Source: Azorhizobium oxalatiphilum (GTDB lineage Bacteria > Pseudomonadota > Alphaproteobacteria > Rhizobiales > Xanthobacteraceae). From it: a stretch of DNA of 64,000 nt. The number at the start of each line of letters is the position of its first letter. Position 1 is the first letter of the stretch. The notes under the pieces were generated by a model, which did not search any database, had not been told where the DNA came from, and saw nothing but the letters and a program-made list of their open reading frames with translations. Position numbers and translations under genes: made by a program. Location: NCBI RefSeq assembly GCF_014635325.1, contig NZ_BMCT01000003.1, positions 186,001 to 250,000 on the forward strand, written 5' to 3'. Positions 7,998-19,073 of this stretch are shown piece after piece.

Positions 7998-8528
7998 ATG
8001 AGCGAAGCCTCCATCAGCGTTGCTGCGACGTCCGATGCGTTCGACTTCCGGGCGTTCCGCCGGGCACTCGGGCACTTTGCCACCGGCGTCGCGGTTGTGA
8101 CCGCGCGCGCCGAGAATGGCGAGGTGGTGGGCATGACCATGAGTTCGTTCAATTCGGTTTCGCTCGATCCCCCGCTCGTCCTGTTCAGCGTCGCGCGCAG
8201 CGCGCTCAGCCTTCCCGCTATGCTGGCGGCGCGCGGCTATGGCGTCAACGTCCTCGGGCGTGATCAGGAGGATCTGTCCAATCGCTTTTCCAAGGCGATG
8301 GGGGACAAGTGGTCCGATGTCGACCATGTAAATGGCCATGAGGACGCCCCTCTTCTGGCTGGGGCCATCGCCCATTTTGAGTGCGCGCCCTACGCCCATC
8401 ACGACGGCGGAGACCATGTGATCTTCCTGGCCCGCGTGGTGCGCTTCTCCAACGACGAAGAGGGCGATCCGCTCGTCTTCTTCCGTGGCCGCTACCGCGG
8501 CCTCGCGACTGACCTGCCGTCCGCCTGA
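7998..8528 (+). CDS. Flavin reductase, HpaC-like component of a two-component monooxygenase
   Basis: 176 residues from ATG 7998. The sequence has the flavin_reductase domain: FRRALGHFATGVAVVTAR near residue 20, GMTMSSFNSVSLDPPLVLFSV (the S-x-S-x-x-P-P-L-V flavin contact), and FRGRYRGL close to the end. Such proteins reduce FMN or FAD with NAD(P)H and hand the reduced flavin to an oxygenase partner. The partner is encoded 49 bases downstream, so the two likely form one operon under the divergent MarR regulator. Cytoplasmic. Confidence 0.9.
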   Translation: MSEASISVAATSDAFDFRAFRRALGHFATGVAVVTARAENGEVVGMTMSSFNSVSLDPPLVLFSVARSALSLPAMLAARGYGVNVLGRDQEDLSNRFSKAMGDKWSDVDHVNGHEDAPLLAGAIAHFECAPYAHHDGGDHVIFLARVVRFSNDEEGDPLVFFRGRYRGLATDLPSA

Positions 8529-8577
8529 TCTCCCGATCCGCCCGATAAAACCTGCCTTCACCAGAGAGACTTAAGTT

Positions 8578-10056
8578 ATGATCAAGACCGGCCAACAGCA
8601 CACGGAGAGCCTGCGCGACGGGCGCCAGATCTTCCTCGACGGTGCACTGGTGTCGGATGTCACCACCCATCCGGCCTATCGCGGCGCCGTTGCGTCGGTG
8701 GCGCGGATGTTCGACTTCCAGAGCGCGCCGGAAAACCGCGAGCTGATGACGTTCGAGACCGAGACCGGTACGCGCGCCAACAAGATCTGGCAGCTGCCCA
8801 AGAGCTATGAGGAACTGAAGGCCCGTCGCGCCGGCCTCGAGGCCTGGACCGAGCTGCACGCGGGCTTCCTCGGCCGCGCGCCGGACCATGTCGCCTCCTG
8901 CATCGCCGGCATGTACATGGGGCTCGAAGTGTTCGAGGCCTATGACCCGGCCCGCGCCAAGGCGCTTGCGGACTATTACCGCTACGCCCGCGACAACGAC
9001 CTCTACCTCACCTACGTGATCATCAACCCGCAGGCCGACCGCTCCAAGAGCGCCGCCCAGCAGCAGGATCCGTACCTGTCCGCCGGCATCGTGGATCGCG
9101 ACGCGGGAGGCATCACGGTGCGTGGCGCCAAGATGCTGGCCACCGGCGGCATCATGGCCAATGAGGTGTTCGTCACCTGCATCCAGCCGCTCCAGCCGGG
9201 CGATGAGAAGTATGCGCTCTCGTTCGCCATCCCCATGAACACCAAGGGTCTGAAGATCCTCTCGCGCAAGTCTTACGAGGCGGCGAACCCGTCCGTGTTC
9301 GACAACCCGCTCTCCAGCCGCTTCGACGAGAACGACGCCGTCCTGTTCTTCGACGACGTGAAGGTGCCGTGGGATCGCGTGTTCGCGGTCGACAGCATCG
9401 ACATGGTGGCCAAGCAGTTCCACGCCACTCCGGCGCACGTCTACCAGAACTATCAGGCGCAGATCCGTCTCTCGGTGAAGCTCAAGTTCCTGCTGGCGAT
9501 TGCCCGCCGCACCACCGAGATCAACGGCACCACCGGCTTCCCGCAGGTGCGTGAGACGCTGGGCCAGCTCTCGGCGGAGGTGGCGTCGGTGGAAGCCTTC
9601 GTCAACGCCATGGAAGCCAAGGGCACCCAGCGCGGGCCGTATTTCGTGCCCGACCGCAACATGCTCTATGCGGCGCAGACCCTCTCCCAGCAGCTCTACG
9701 GCCGGGTGCTCAACACCCTGCGCGAGCTGGCCGGCGGCGGCATGATCATGCTGCCCTCGTCGGTGCAGGACTATAACAACCCGGAAGTCGCCAAGCTCAT
9801 CGGCAAGACCCAGCAGTCGCCGGCCGCCAATGCGGAAGAGAAGGTGAAGTTCTACAAGCTGGCCTGGGACGCGGTGGGCTCCGAGTTCGCCTCGCGCCAC
9901 GCCCAGTACGAGATGTTCTATTCGGGCGCGTCCTTCGTGGTGAAGGGCCATGCCTTCCGCACCTATGACTGGGACGCCGCCAAGGGCATCCTCGACAAGA
10001 TGCTGGACTCCTACAGCCTCGCCGACGAACTGGCCCCGGCCCGCGCCGCCGAGTGA
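8578..10056 (+). CDS. 4-hydroxyphenylacetate 3-monooxygenase-type oxygenase (HpaB family)
   Basis: 492 residues. The two-part HpaB fold is visible: an N-terminal helical/beta part with HPAYRGAVASVARMFDF, then VIINPQADRSKSAAQQQDPY, GGITVRGAKMLATGGIMANE and SFAIPMNTKGLK; and a C-terminal four-helix part with RLSVKLKFLLAIARRTTEIN and ELAGGGMIMLPSSVQDYNNP. The arginine-serine-lysine segment after INPQADR matches the flavin site of the family. It would use reduced FAD from the upstream reductase to hydroxylate a phenolic or heteroaromatic substrate. The substrate is not known: a cupin and an amidase follow, unlike the classical hpa operon. A strong hairpin terminator follows the stop. Confidence 0.88.
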   Translation: MIKTGQQHTESLRDGRQIFLDGALVSDVTTHPAYRGAVASVARMFDFQSAPENRELMTFETETGTRANKIWQLPKSYEELKARRAGLEAWTELHAGFLGRAPDHVASCIAGMYMGLEVFEAYDPARAKALADYYRYARDNDLYLTYVIINPQADRSKSAAQQQDPYLSAGIVDRDAGGITVRGAKMLATGGIMANEVFVTCIQPLQPGDEKYALSFAIPMNTKGLKILSRKSYEAANPSVFDNPLSSRFDENDAVLFFDDVKVPWDRVFAVDSIDMVAKQFHATPAHVYQNYQAQIRLSVKLKFLLAIARRTTEINGTTGFPQVRETLGQLSAEVASVEAFVNAMEAKGTQRGPYFVPDRNMLYAAQTLSQQLYGRVLNTLRELAGGGMIMLPSSVQDYNNPEVAKLIGKTQQSPAANAEEKVKFYKLAWDAVGSEFASRHAQYEMFYSGASFVVKGHAFRTYDWDAAKGILDKMLDSYSLADELAPARAAE

Positions 10057-10063
10057 CGTTTAT

Positions 10064-10092
10064 GGCCCGCGTGTTATGCACGCGGGCCTTTT
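10064..10092 (+). terminator. Intrinsic terminator after the HpaB-type oxygenase gene
   Basis: GGCCCGCGTG (10064-10073) and CACGCGGGCC (10079-10088) form a 10-bp stem with loop TTATG, followed by TTTT. It starts 7 bases after the oxygenase stop codon. Some readthrough into the cupin gene is possible. Confidence 0.85.
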
Positions 10093-10155
10093 GGCTTGCG
10101 CGGGCTCCGCGCCGGCCCCCTTACGCCTTTATCCGCCCACAAGAAGGTCCCTTCC

Positions 10156-10536
10156 ATGGCCATCAACAAAGCGCATGACGAGTTTTATACGCTGGATCTG
10201 AACAGCGGTTGGGAAGTCCCCCCGGGCTACCCGCAGGGCATCCAGCAGAAGATCATCTCCGGCGCGCTCGACGAAAAGAACAAGCGCGGTTCTCGCACCC
10301 GTCTGCTGCGCTTCGATCCCGGCGTGTTCACCACCGCCCCGTTCGTGCACGAGTACTGGGAAGAGGTGTTCCTCGTCACCGGCGACCTGACCGTCGGCAA
10401 TGACGTGAACGGCGAAGGCGGCGAAGCCTTCCCGCCCTTCACCTATGCCTGCCGTCCCCCGGGCGCGTTCCACGGCCCCTTCAAGTCGGAGAAGGGCTGC
10501 ATCCTGATGGAAATCCACTATTTCGATCCGGCCTGA
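10156..10536 (+). CDS. Cupin-domain protein
   Basis: 126 residues, preceded by AAGAAGG. One cupin fold is visible: motif 1 is VHEYWEEVFLVTGDLTV (His65 with Glu69/Glu70) and motif 2 is PPGAFHGPF (Pro102, Gly103, His106). The usual H-x-H of motif 1 is H-E-Y here, so the likely metal ligands are His65, one of the two glutamates and His106, which still suffices for some metal-dependent cupins of the ChrR/DUF4437 type. It sits between the HpaB-type oxygenase and an amidase gene, and may act on the ring-oxidised product as a dioxygenase or isomerase; this is inference. Confidence 0.8.
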   Translation: MAINKAHDEFYTLDLNSGWEVPPGYPQGIQQKIISGALDEKNKRGSRTRLLRFDPGVFTTAPFVHEYWEEVFLVTGDLTVGNDVNGEGGEAFPPFTYACRPPGAFHGPFKSEKGCILMEIHYFDPA

Positions 10537-10590
10537 TCGCCGATGACCCGTCGCATCGGCCGGGCTTGTACCGCGTAACGGCCGATTTCC

Positions 10591-10622
10591 CCCCTCCCTC
10601 GCCCCCCGCGTGGGAGGGGTCT
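10591..10622 (+). terminator. Possible weak terminator after the cupin gene
   Basis: CCCCTCCC at 10591-10598 and GGGAGGGG at 10612-10619 can pair across a 13-base GC-rich loop, followed by TCTT. The loop is long and the T-run poor, so this is a tentative call. Confidence 0.35.
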
Positions 10623-10732
10623 TCGTATCTGGAGGCAGGTTTCTCCTGCCATCCCGCCGTTTCGACTCGCGCGCTTTCGCGATAGACACCCCGCCAGACC
10701 CTTATCCGCTTCCTGCTCCCGGACATCCGCTC

Positions 10733-12082
10733 ATGACCGCTCCGACCCTCGCCAGCCTCGCCGCCGATCTTGCCGCCGGCCGCACCACCTCGCGCGCGCT
10801 CGTGGAAGCTTGTCTCGCCCGCATCGAGGACCCGGCCGGTGAGGGCAAGCGCGCCTTCGTGTCGGTCAACCGTGAAAAGGCGCTGCTGGCGGCGGATGCA
10901 CAGGATGCCCTGCGCAAGGCGGGCGCCGCCCCCTCGCCCTATGCCGGCATTCCGGTGGCCATCAAGGATCTGTTCGACATCTCCGGCGAAGTGACCACCG
11001 CCGGTTCGAAGGTGCTGGCGGACCAGCCCGCCGCCACGGCCGATGGCACCGCCGTGGCGCGCCTGAAGGCGGCCGGCTTCGTCATCATCGGCCGCTCCAA
11101 CATGGTGGAGTTCGCTTATTCCGGCCTCGGCCTCAACCCGCATTACGGCACGCCGAAGAGCCCGTGGAAGCGCGAGGAGGGCCATGTGCCCGGCGGCTCC
11201 ACCTCGGGCGGCGCGGTGGCGGTGGCCGATGGCATGGCCCATGTGGCGCTCGGCACCGACACCGGCGGTTCCTGTCGCATCCCGGCGGCCTTCTGCGGCA
11301 TCACCGGCTACAAGCCCACCGCCCGCCGCGTGCCGCAGGACGGCTGCGTGCCCCTGTCCCAGAGCCTCGATTCCATCGGCCCGCTGGCCAATTCGGTGGA
11401 ATGCTGCGCCATCGTGGACGCCATTCTCGCCGCAGAGCCGGTCTCGCCGCTGGTCCCGGCTGACGTCGCCGGCCTGCGCTTCCTGGTGCCCACCACGGTG
11501 GCCATGGATGGTCTTGATCCCGAGGTGCAGGCGGCTTTCGCTTCGGCGGTGAAGACGCTGGAGGCGGCCGGTGCGCAGGTGACGATCGGCCCGGTGCCCG
11601 AGTTCGCCGAGATCGCGGTCATCAATGCGAAGGGCGGCTTCACCGCGTCGGAGAGCTATGCCTGGCACCGCAAGCTGCTGGCGGAGAAGGAGGCGGGCTA
11701 TGACCCGCGCGTCTCCGTGCGCATCAAGCGTGGCCACGAGCAGGAGGCGGCGGATTATCTCGACGCGCTCGCCGCCCGCCGCTCGCTGATCGCCCGCGCG
11801 GCGGCCCGCATCGCGCCTTACGACGCGCTGCTGATGCCCACCACCGCCGGCCTGCCCCCGGCCATCGCGCCGCTGGAGACGGACGACGCCGCCTTCGCCA
11901 CCGCGAATCTGCGGGCGCTGCGCAACCCGACGCTTATCAACATGATTGACGGCTGCGCCATTTCCCTGCCGATCCCCACGGAAGATGGCGCGCCCGTGGG
12001 CCTGATGCTGGCGGCGGCAGGCGGCATGGATGCGCGTTTGTTCGCCATCGCGGCGGGTGTGGAAGCCCAGTTTAGAGGCTGA
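10733..12082 (+). CDS. Amidase of the amidase-signature family
   Basis: 449 residues. The amidase-signature catalytic triad is complete: Lys78 in GIPVAIKDLFD, the cis-serine Ser156 in PGGSTSGGAVAVADG, and the nucleophile Ser180 in LGTDTGGSCRIPAAFCG, with the normal 24-residue gap between the serines. The substrate cannot be told from the motifs; members hydrolyse amides, ureas or acyl-tRNA. This is not GatA, as the gene stands without gatB/gatC and is short at the C-terminus. Its position after the monooxygenase and cupin genes suggests release of ammonia from an amide formed in ring cleavage, for example a maleamate-like product. Confidence 0.88.
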   Translation: MTAPTLASLAADLAAGRTTSRALVEACLARIEDPAGEGKRAFVSVNREKALLAADAQDALRKAGAAPSPYAGIPVAIKDLFDISGEVTTAGSKVLADQPAATADGTAVARLKAAGFVIIGRSNMVEFAYSGLGLNPHYGTPKSPWKREEGHVPGGSTSGGAVAVADGMAHVALGTDTGGSCRIPAAFCGITGYKPTARRVPQDGCVPLSQSLDSIGPLANSVECCAIVDAILAAEPVSPLVPADVAGLRFLVPTTVAMDGLDPEVQAAFASAVKTLEAAGAQVTIGPVPEFAEIAVINAKGGFTASESYAWHRKLLAEKEAGYDPRVSVRIKRGHEQEAADYLDALAARRSLIARAAARIAPYDALLMPTTAGLPPAIAPLETDDAAFATANLRALRNPTLINMIDGCAISLPIPTEDGAPVGLMLAAAGGMDARLFAIAAGVEAQFRG

Positions 12083-12168
12083 TTCGCGTATCGCGCGCTT
12101 CCATTTCCCTCCGTGGGGCCTATAGAGGGCGCGCGTAACCCGTTGGACTTTTCGGGGAAGGATTCATC

Positions 12169-13152
12169 ATGACGAAGCCCGCCGTCCGCGTTGCCGTAAC
12201 CGGCGCCGCCGGTCAAATCTGCTACTCGCTGCTGTTCCGCATCGCCAATGGCGACGTGTACGGCAAGGACCAGCCGGTCATCCTCCAGCTCCTCGACCTG
12301 CCCCAGGCGCAGAACGCCGTGAAGGGCGTCGTCATGGAGCTCGAGGATTGCGCCTTCCCGCTGCTGGCCGGCGTGGTGATCACCGACGATCCGAAGGTGG
12401 CCTTCAAGGACGTGGACGCGGCCTTCCTCGTGGGCGCCCGCCCGCGCTCGAAGGGCATGGAGCGCGCCGACCTGCTGCTCGCCAACGCCGAGATCTTCAA
12501 GGTCCAGGGCGCGGCGCTGAACGCGGTCGCCAAGCGCGACGTGAAGGTGCTGGTGGTCGGCAATCCGGCCAACACCAATGCCTACATCACCGCCAAGTCC
12601 GCTCCGGACCTGCCGGCCGGCAACATCACCGCCATGCTGCGCCTCGACCACAACCGCGCGCTCTCGCAGTTCGCGGCCAAGATCGGCGCCAACAGCGCCG
12701 ACATCGAGAAGCTGGCCGTGTGGGGCAACCACTCCCCGACCATGTTCGCCGACTACCGCTTCGCCACCGTGAAGGGTGAGCCGCTGCCCAAGCTCGTCAA
12801 TGATGAGGAGTGGTATCGCGGCACGCTGATCCCCACCGTCGGCAAGCGCGGTGCGGCGATCATCGAGGCCCGCGGCCTGTCGTCGGCGGCTTCCGCTGCC
12901 AACGCGGCCGTCGACCACATGCGCGACTGGATCCACGGCACCAATGGCGGCTGGGTCTCCATGGGCATCGCCTCGGACGGTTCCTACGGCATTCCGGAAG
13001 GCATCGTCTTCGGTTTCCCGGCGGTGTGCAGCAACGGCAGCTATGAAGTGGTGAAGGGCCTCGAAATCAGCGAGTACGCCCAGTCCATGCTGAACATCAC
13101 CCTGAAGGAACTGCTGGACGAGCGCGACGGCGTTTCCGCCATCGTCGGCTGA
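12169..13152 (+). CDS. mdh: Malate dehydrogenase (type 2, cytosolic/bacterial MDH group)
   Basis: 327 residues with a strong ribosome site (GGGGAAGGA). The NAD site is [13 protein letters not shown] (residues 11-23), the substrate loop [15 protein letters not shown] holds the conserved arginines near 91-99, RLDHNRA gives Arg158 and Asp160, and [12 protein letters not shown] gives the catalytic His188. This spacing is that of the MDH type 2 family seen in Burkholderia and in the eukaryotic cytosol, which oxidises malate to oxaloacetate in the TCA cycle. It stands alone, not with sucCD as the LDH-like mdh does in many alphaproteobacteria. A strong terminator follows. Confidence 0.95.
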   Translation: MTKPAVRVAVTGAAGQICYSLLFRIANGDVYGKDQPVILQLLDLPQAQNAVKGVVMELEDCAFPLLAGVVITDDPKVAFKDVDAAFLVGARPRSKGMERADLLLANAEIFKVQGAALNAVAKRDVKVLVVGNPANTNAYITAKSAPDLPAGNITAMLRLDHNRALSQFAAKIGANSADIEKLAVWGNHSPTMFADYRFATVKGEPLPKLVNDEEWYRGTLIPTVGKRGAAIIEARGLSSAASAANAAVDHMRDWIHGTNGGWVSMGIASDGSYGIPEGIVFGFPAVCSNGSYEVVKGLEISEYAQSMLNITLKELLDERDGVSAIVG

Positions 13153-13177
13153 GTCTTTTCAGCTTCACAAGTTCGGA

Positions 13178-13205
13178 AGCCGGCCCCTCGGGGCCGGCTT
13201 TTTTA
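13178..13205 (+). terminator. Intrinsic terminator after mdh
   Basis: AGCCGGCCC (13178-13186) pairs with GGGCCGGCT (13191-13199) across CTCG, followed by TTTTTATT. It starts 25 bases after the mdh stop. Confidence 0.95.
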
Positions 13206-13333
13206 TTGGCCCCCGCCGGCGTTGCGTGCAGCGTGTGGTTGCGCTGGCGCAGCACTCCAGCGCATGCGATGTGAAACCGGATCGGACAACGAACGTTGCT
13301 CCAAGCATTGCGGCGGACCGGCGAGGGTGAGGC

Positions 13334-15352
13334 GTGCAAGGCGAAGCAAGGGAAATCGCGTCGATCCTGACGCAGATGTTCGAGCAGGCGCCCACCTTCA
13401 TGGCGCTGCTGCGCGGGCCGGAGCATCGCTACGAGCTGGCGAACCCCAGCTATCTGCGCCTCATCGGCAATCGCGACGTGATCGGCCGCACCGTGGCCGA
13501 GGCGCTGCCGGATGCGGTGGAGCAGGGCTTCCTTGCCATTCTCGACGAGGTCTACCGCACGGGTGAGACCTACAACGCCACCGGCGCCCTGTTCGCCATG
13601 CAGGCCGAGCCCGGCGGCCCGGTGGACGAACACTATCTGGATTTCGTCTTCCAGCCGCTCCGGGGGCCGGACGGCGTGGTGAACGGCATCTTCGTGGAAG
13701 GCGCTGATGTCACCGAGCGCAGGCGGGCCGAGCAGGAGCGGCGGGAGAGCGAGGCGCTCTACAAGGGCCTGTTCGACGCCATCGACGAGGGCTTCTGCGT
13801 CATCGAGTTCTTCGACGGCCCGCACGGGCCGGACAGCGACTATGTCCACGTCTCGGCCAATGCCGCTTATGCCCGTCACGCCGGCATTCCCAATGTGGTG
13901 GGCCAGAAGCTGCGCGAGATGGTGCCGGCGGAGGCCGATGCCTGGGTGGCGCGCTATGGGGCCGTGCTGCGCACCGGTGAGCCGATCCGCTTCCAGCAGG
14001 AACTGGTGGCCACCGGCCGCTATCTGGAACTGGCCGCCATCCGCATCGAGCCGCCGAGCCGCCGGCAGGTGGCGGTGCTGTTCCAGGACATCACCGCCCG
14101 GCGGCAGGCGGAGCTGGCGCTGGCGGAACTCAACGCCACGCTCGAACATCAGGTGCAGGAGCGCACCGCCGAGCTGGTGGCGACCGGCGAAGCCCTGCGC
14201 CAGAGCCAGAAGATGGAAGCGGTGGGCCAGCTCACCGGCGGCATCGCGCACGATTTCAACAATCTGCTCACCGGCATCATCGGCAGCCTTGAGATGATGT
14301 CCACCCGGCTGGCGCAGGGGCGCATCGCCGATCTGGAACGCTACATCACCGGCTCCATGGGCGCTGCCCGCAGGGCCGCCGGCCTGACCCAGCGCCTGCT
14401 CGCCTTTTCGCGCCGGCAGACGCTCGATCCCCGCCCCATCAATGTGAACACGCTGGTCAACGGCATGGCGGACCTGATCGTGCGCAGCGTCGGCCCGCAG
14501 ATCGAGGTGGAGACGGCGGGCGCCGCCGGGCTCTGGACCGTGCATGCGGATGCCGGCCAGCTGGAGAATGCGCTGCTCAATCTGTGCATCAACGCCCGCG
14601 ATGCCATGCCGGACGGCGGCAAGCTCACCATCGAGACCTCGAACCGCTGGATGGACGAGCGCACCGCCCGCGTGCGCGGGCTGGAGCCGGGGCAATATGT
14701 GTCGCTCTGCGTCTCCGACACCGGCACCGGCATGACCCCGGAGGTGGTGGCGCGGGCGTTTGATCCCTTCTTCACCACCAAGCCCATCGGGCAGGGCACC
14801 GGCCTCGGCCTCTCCATGGTCTATGGCTTCGCCGGCCAGTCGGGCGGTGCGGCCCGCATCTATTCGGAAGTGGGTCGGGGCACGATGATCTGCATCTATC
14901 TGCCCCGGCAGACGGGTGAGGCGGCTGAGGAAGAGGAGCTTGCGGTGGTGGCCGACACCCCGCGCGCGGAGGGCAGCGAGACCATCCTGCTGGTGGATGA
15001 CGAGCCGCTGATCCGCATGCTGGCCGCCGAGCAACTGGCGGAACTGGGCTATGCGGTCATCGAGGCCGAGGACGGCCCCTCCGCGCTGAAAATCCTGAAT
15101 TCGGCGAACCCCATCAGCCTGCTGATCACCGATGTGGGCCTGCCCGGCGGCATGAACGGCCGCCAGCTGGCCGATGCGGCGCGGGTGTCGCGGCCCGGTC
15201 TGGAGGTGCTGTTCATCACCGGCTATGCGGAGAATGCCGTGCTGAACCACGGCCATCTGGAGCCGGGCATGCACGTCATCACCAAGCCGTTCCAGATGGA
15301 TGTGTTCGCCCGCCGGGTGAAGGATCTGGTGGTGAAGGCCGGCGTGGCCTGA
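13334..15352 (+). CDS. PAS-PAS hybrid sensor histidine kinase with C-terminal receiver
   Basis: 672 residues from a GTG. Two PAS-like sensor domains (about 10-130 and 145-255) are followed by a coiled linker, the HisKA region GQLTGGIAHDFNNLLTGI with the phospho-acceptor His306, a HATPase with ENALLNLCINARDAMPDGG (N box), DTGTGM (G1) and GTGLGLSMVYGF (G2), and a receiver domain with VDDEPLIR and Asp600 in LLITDVGLPGGMNG. No transmembrane segment, so it is a cytoplasmic sensor. The A-H-D-F-N-N-L-L kinase core is that of the HisKA/phytochrome-like group common in rhizobia. No response regulator gene is next to it; its own receiver likely passes phosphate to a phosphotransferase elsewhere. Confidence 0.93.
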   Translation: MQGEAREIASILTQMFEQAPTFMALLRGPEHRYELANPSYLRLIGNRDVIGRTVAEALPDAVEQGFLAILDEVYRTGETYNATGALFAMQAEPGGPVDEHYLDFVFQPLRGPDGVVNGIFVEGADVTERRRAEQERRESEALYKGLFDAIDEGFCVIEFFDGPHGPDSDYVHVSANAAYARHAGIPNVVGQKLREMVPAEADAWVARYGAVLRTGEPIRFQQELVATGRYLELAAIRIEPPSRRQVAVLFQDITARRQAELALAELNATLEHQVQERTAELVATGEALRQSQKMEAVGQLTGGIAHDFNNLLTGIIGSLEMMSTRLAQGRIADLERYITGSMGAARRAAGLTQRLLAFSRRQTLDPRPINVNTLVNGMADLIVRSVGPQIEVETAGAAGLWTVHADAGQLENALLNLCINARDAMPDGGKLTIETSNRWMDERTARVRGLEPGQYVSLCVSDTGTGMTPEVVARAFDPFFTTKPIGQGTGLGLSMVYGFAGQSGGAARIYSEVGRGTMICIYLPRQTGEAAEEEELAVVADTPRAEGSETILLVDDEPLIRMLAAEQLAELGYAVIEAEDGPSALKILNSANPISLLITDVGLPGGMNGRQLADAARVSRPGLEVLFITGYAENAVLNHGHLEPGMHVITKPFQMDVFARRVKDLVVKAGVA

Positions 15353-15487
15353 GGCGGCGGGACGCAGCATCGGGGAAATCCGTGCCTGCGACCGCCAAGC
15401 TGGTGAAATCGCGCCGAAATTCCGCTACACCTCACGCTTGGACAGTCGGCGTCGGCCGGCCGCCGGGACAGGCGAGGGGAGACCGCC

Positions 15488-16690
15488 ATGCTGCACGAGC
15501 GCCGCATCCTTCTCATCATCGGCGGCGGCATTGCCGCCTATAAGTGCCTGGACCTGATCCGTCGCCTGAAAGAGCGCGGCGCCAGCGTCCGCGCGGTGCT
15601 CACCACGGCGGCGCAGAATTTCGTCACGCCGCTCTCCGTGGGTGCCCTCACTGGCGAGCGGGTGTTCACCGACCTGTTCGACCTGACCGCCGAGCACGAC
15701 ATCGGCCATATCCGCCTGTCGCGGGAGGCGGACCTGATCGTGGTCGCCCCGGCCACCGCCGACCTGATGGCCAAGGCCGCCAACGGCTTCGCGGACGATC
15801 TGGCCTCCACGGCGCTGCTCGCCACCGACAAGCCGGTGCTGTTCGCCCCTGCCATGAATCCGCGTATGTGGAGCCATCCGGCCACCCGGCGGAATCTGGC
15901 GCTGCTGAAGGAAGACGGCGCCCTCATCGTCGGTCCCAATTCCGGCGCCATGGCCGAGCGCGGCGAATTCGGCGAGGGCCGCATGGCCGAGCCCATGGAG
16001 ATCCTCGCCGCCATCGAGGCCCGCTTCGAGGAGCATCCCCAGTTGCTCAAGGGCCGCCGGGTGCTGGTGACGTCCGGCCCGACCGTCGAGCCCATCGACC
16101 CGGTGCGCTACATCGCCAACCGTTCCTCCGGCAAGCAGGGCCACGCCATCGCGGCGGCGGCGGCGGCGGCGGGCGCGGAGGTGATTTTGGTGTCCGGCCC
16201 GGTGCAGGTGCCCGATCCGCGCGGCGTCACCGTCATCCATGTGGAGCGGGCGCGCGACATGCTGGCGGCGGTGGAGGAGCATCTGCCCACCGATGTTGCG
16301 GTGTTCGCGGCCGCCGTGGCGGACTGGCGGGTGGCCGGCGAGGCCGAGCAGAAGATCAAGAAGGGGCCGTCCGGCACGCCGGGCCTGTCGCTGGTGGAGA
16401 ATCCGGACATTCTCGCCACCATCTCCCGGCACAAGATGCTCCGGCCCCGCCTCGTGGTGGGATTTGCCGCCGAGACCGAGAATGTGGTGCCGAACGCGAA
16501 GGACAAGCGCATCCGCAAAGGCTGCGACTGGATCGTCGCCAATGACGTGTCGCCGGCCACCGGCATCATGGGCGGGGATGCCAACACCGTGCACCTCGTC
16601 AGCGCAGAAGGTGTGGAGGACTGGCCCTCCGCCAGCAAGGCCGAGGTGGCGCGCCGTCTGGTGGCACGTATCGCCGGGGCGCTGGCCTGA
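15488..16690 (+). CDS. coaBC: Bifunctional phosphopantothenoylcysteine decarboxylase / phosphopantothenate-cysteine ligase
   Basis: 400 residues, with GAGGGGAGA before the ATG. The N-terminal CoaC half has the FMN site GGGIAAYKCLDLIRRL, the catalytic histidine segment EHDIGHIRLSREADLIVVAP and the substrate motif APAMNPRMW. The C-terminal CoaB half starts near residue 200 with LVTSGPTVEPIDPVRYIANR and SSGKQGHAIA and contains the lysine pair KIKKGP for CTP binding and NDVSPATGIMGGDANTV. The two activities make 4'-phosphopantetheine from 4'-phosphopantothenate and cysteine in coenzyme A synthesis. Standard length for the fused enzyme. Confidence 0.97.
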   Translation: MLHERRILLIIGGGIAAYKCLDLIRRLKERGASVRAVLTTAAQNFVTPLSVGALTGERVFTDLFDLTAEHDIGHIRLSREADLIVVAPATADLMAKAANGFADDLASTALLATDKPVLFAPAMNPRMWSHPATRRNLALLKEDGALIVGPNSGAMAERGEFGEGRMAEPMEILAAIEARFEEHPQLLKGRRVLVTSGPTVEPIDPVRYIANRSSGKQGHAIAAAAAAAGAEVILVSGPVQVPDPRGVTVIHVERARDMLAAVEEHLPTDVAVFAAAVADWRVAGEAEQKIKKGPSGTPGLSLVENPDILATISRHKMLRPRLVVGFAAETENVVPNAKDKRIRKGCDWIVANDVSPATGIMGGDANTVHLVSAEGVEDWPSASKAEVARRLVARIAGALA

Positions 16691-19051
<2,361 letters not shown>

Positions 19052-19073
19052 TCCCAGAGGATTGTCGACCCTG

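Noticed and set aside
8245-9951. Long minus-strand frame opposite the HpaB-type oxygenase
   Set aside because: Antisense shadow of a well-conserved coding sequence.
13097-15370. Long minus-strand frame opposite the PAS hybrid kinase
   Set aside because: No domain and histidine-rich translation; the plus strand codes for an intact kinase.
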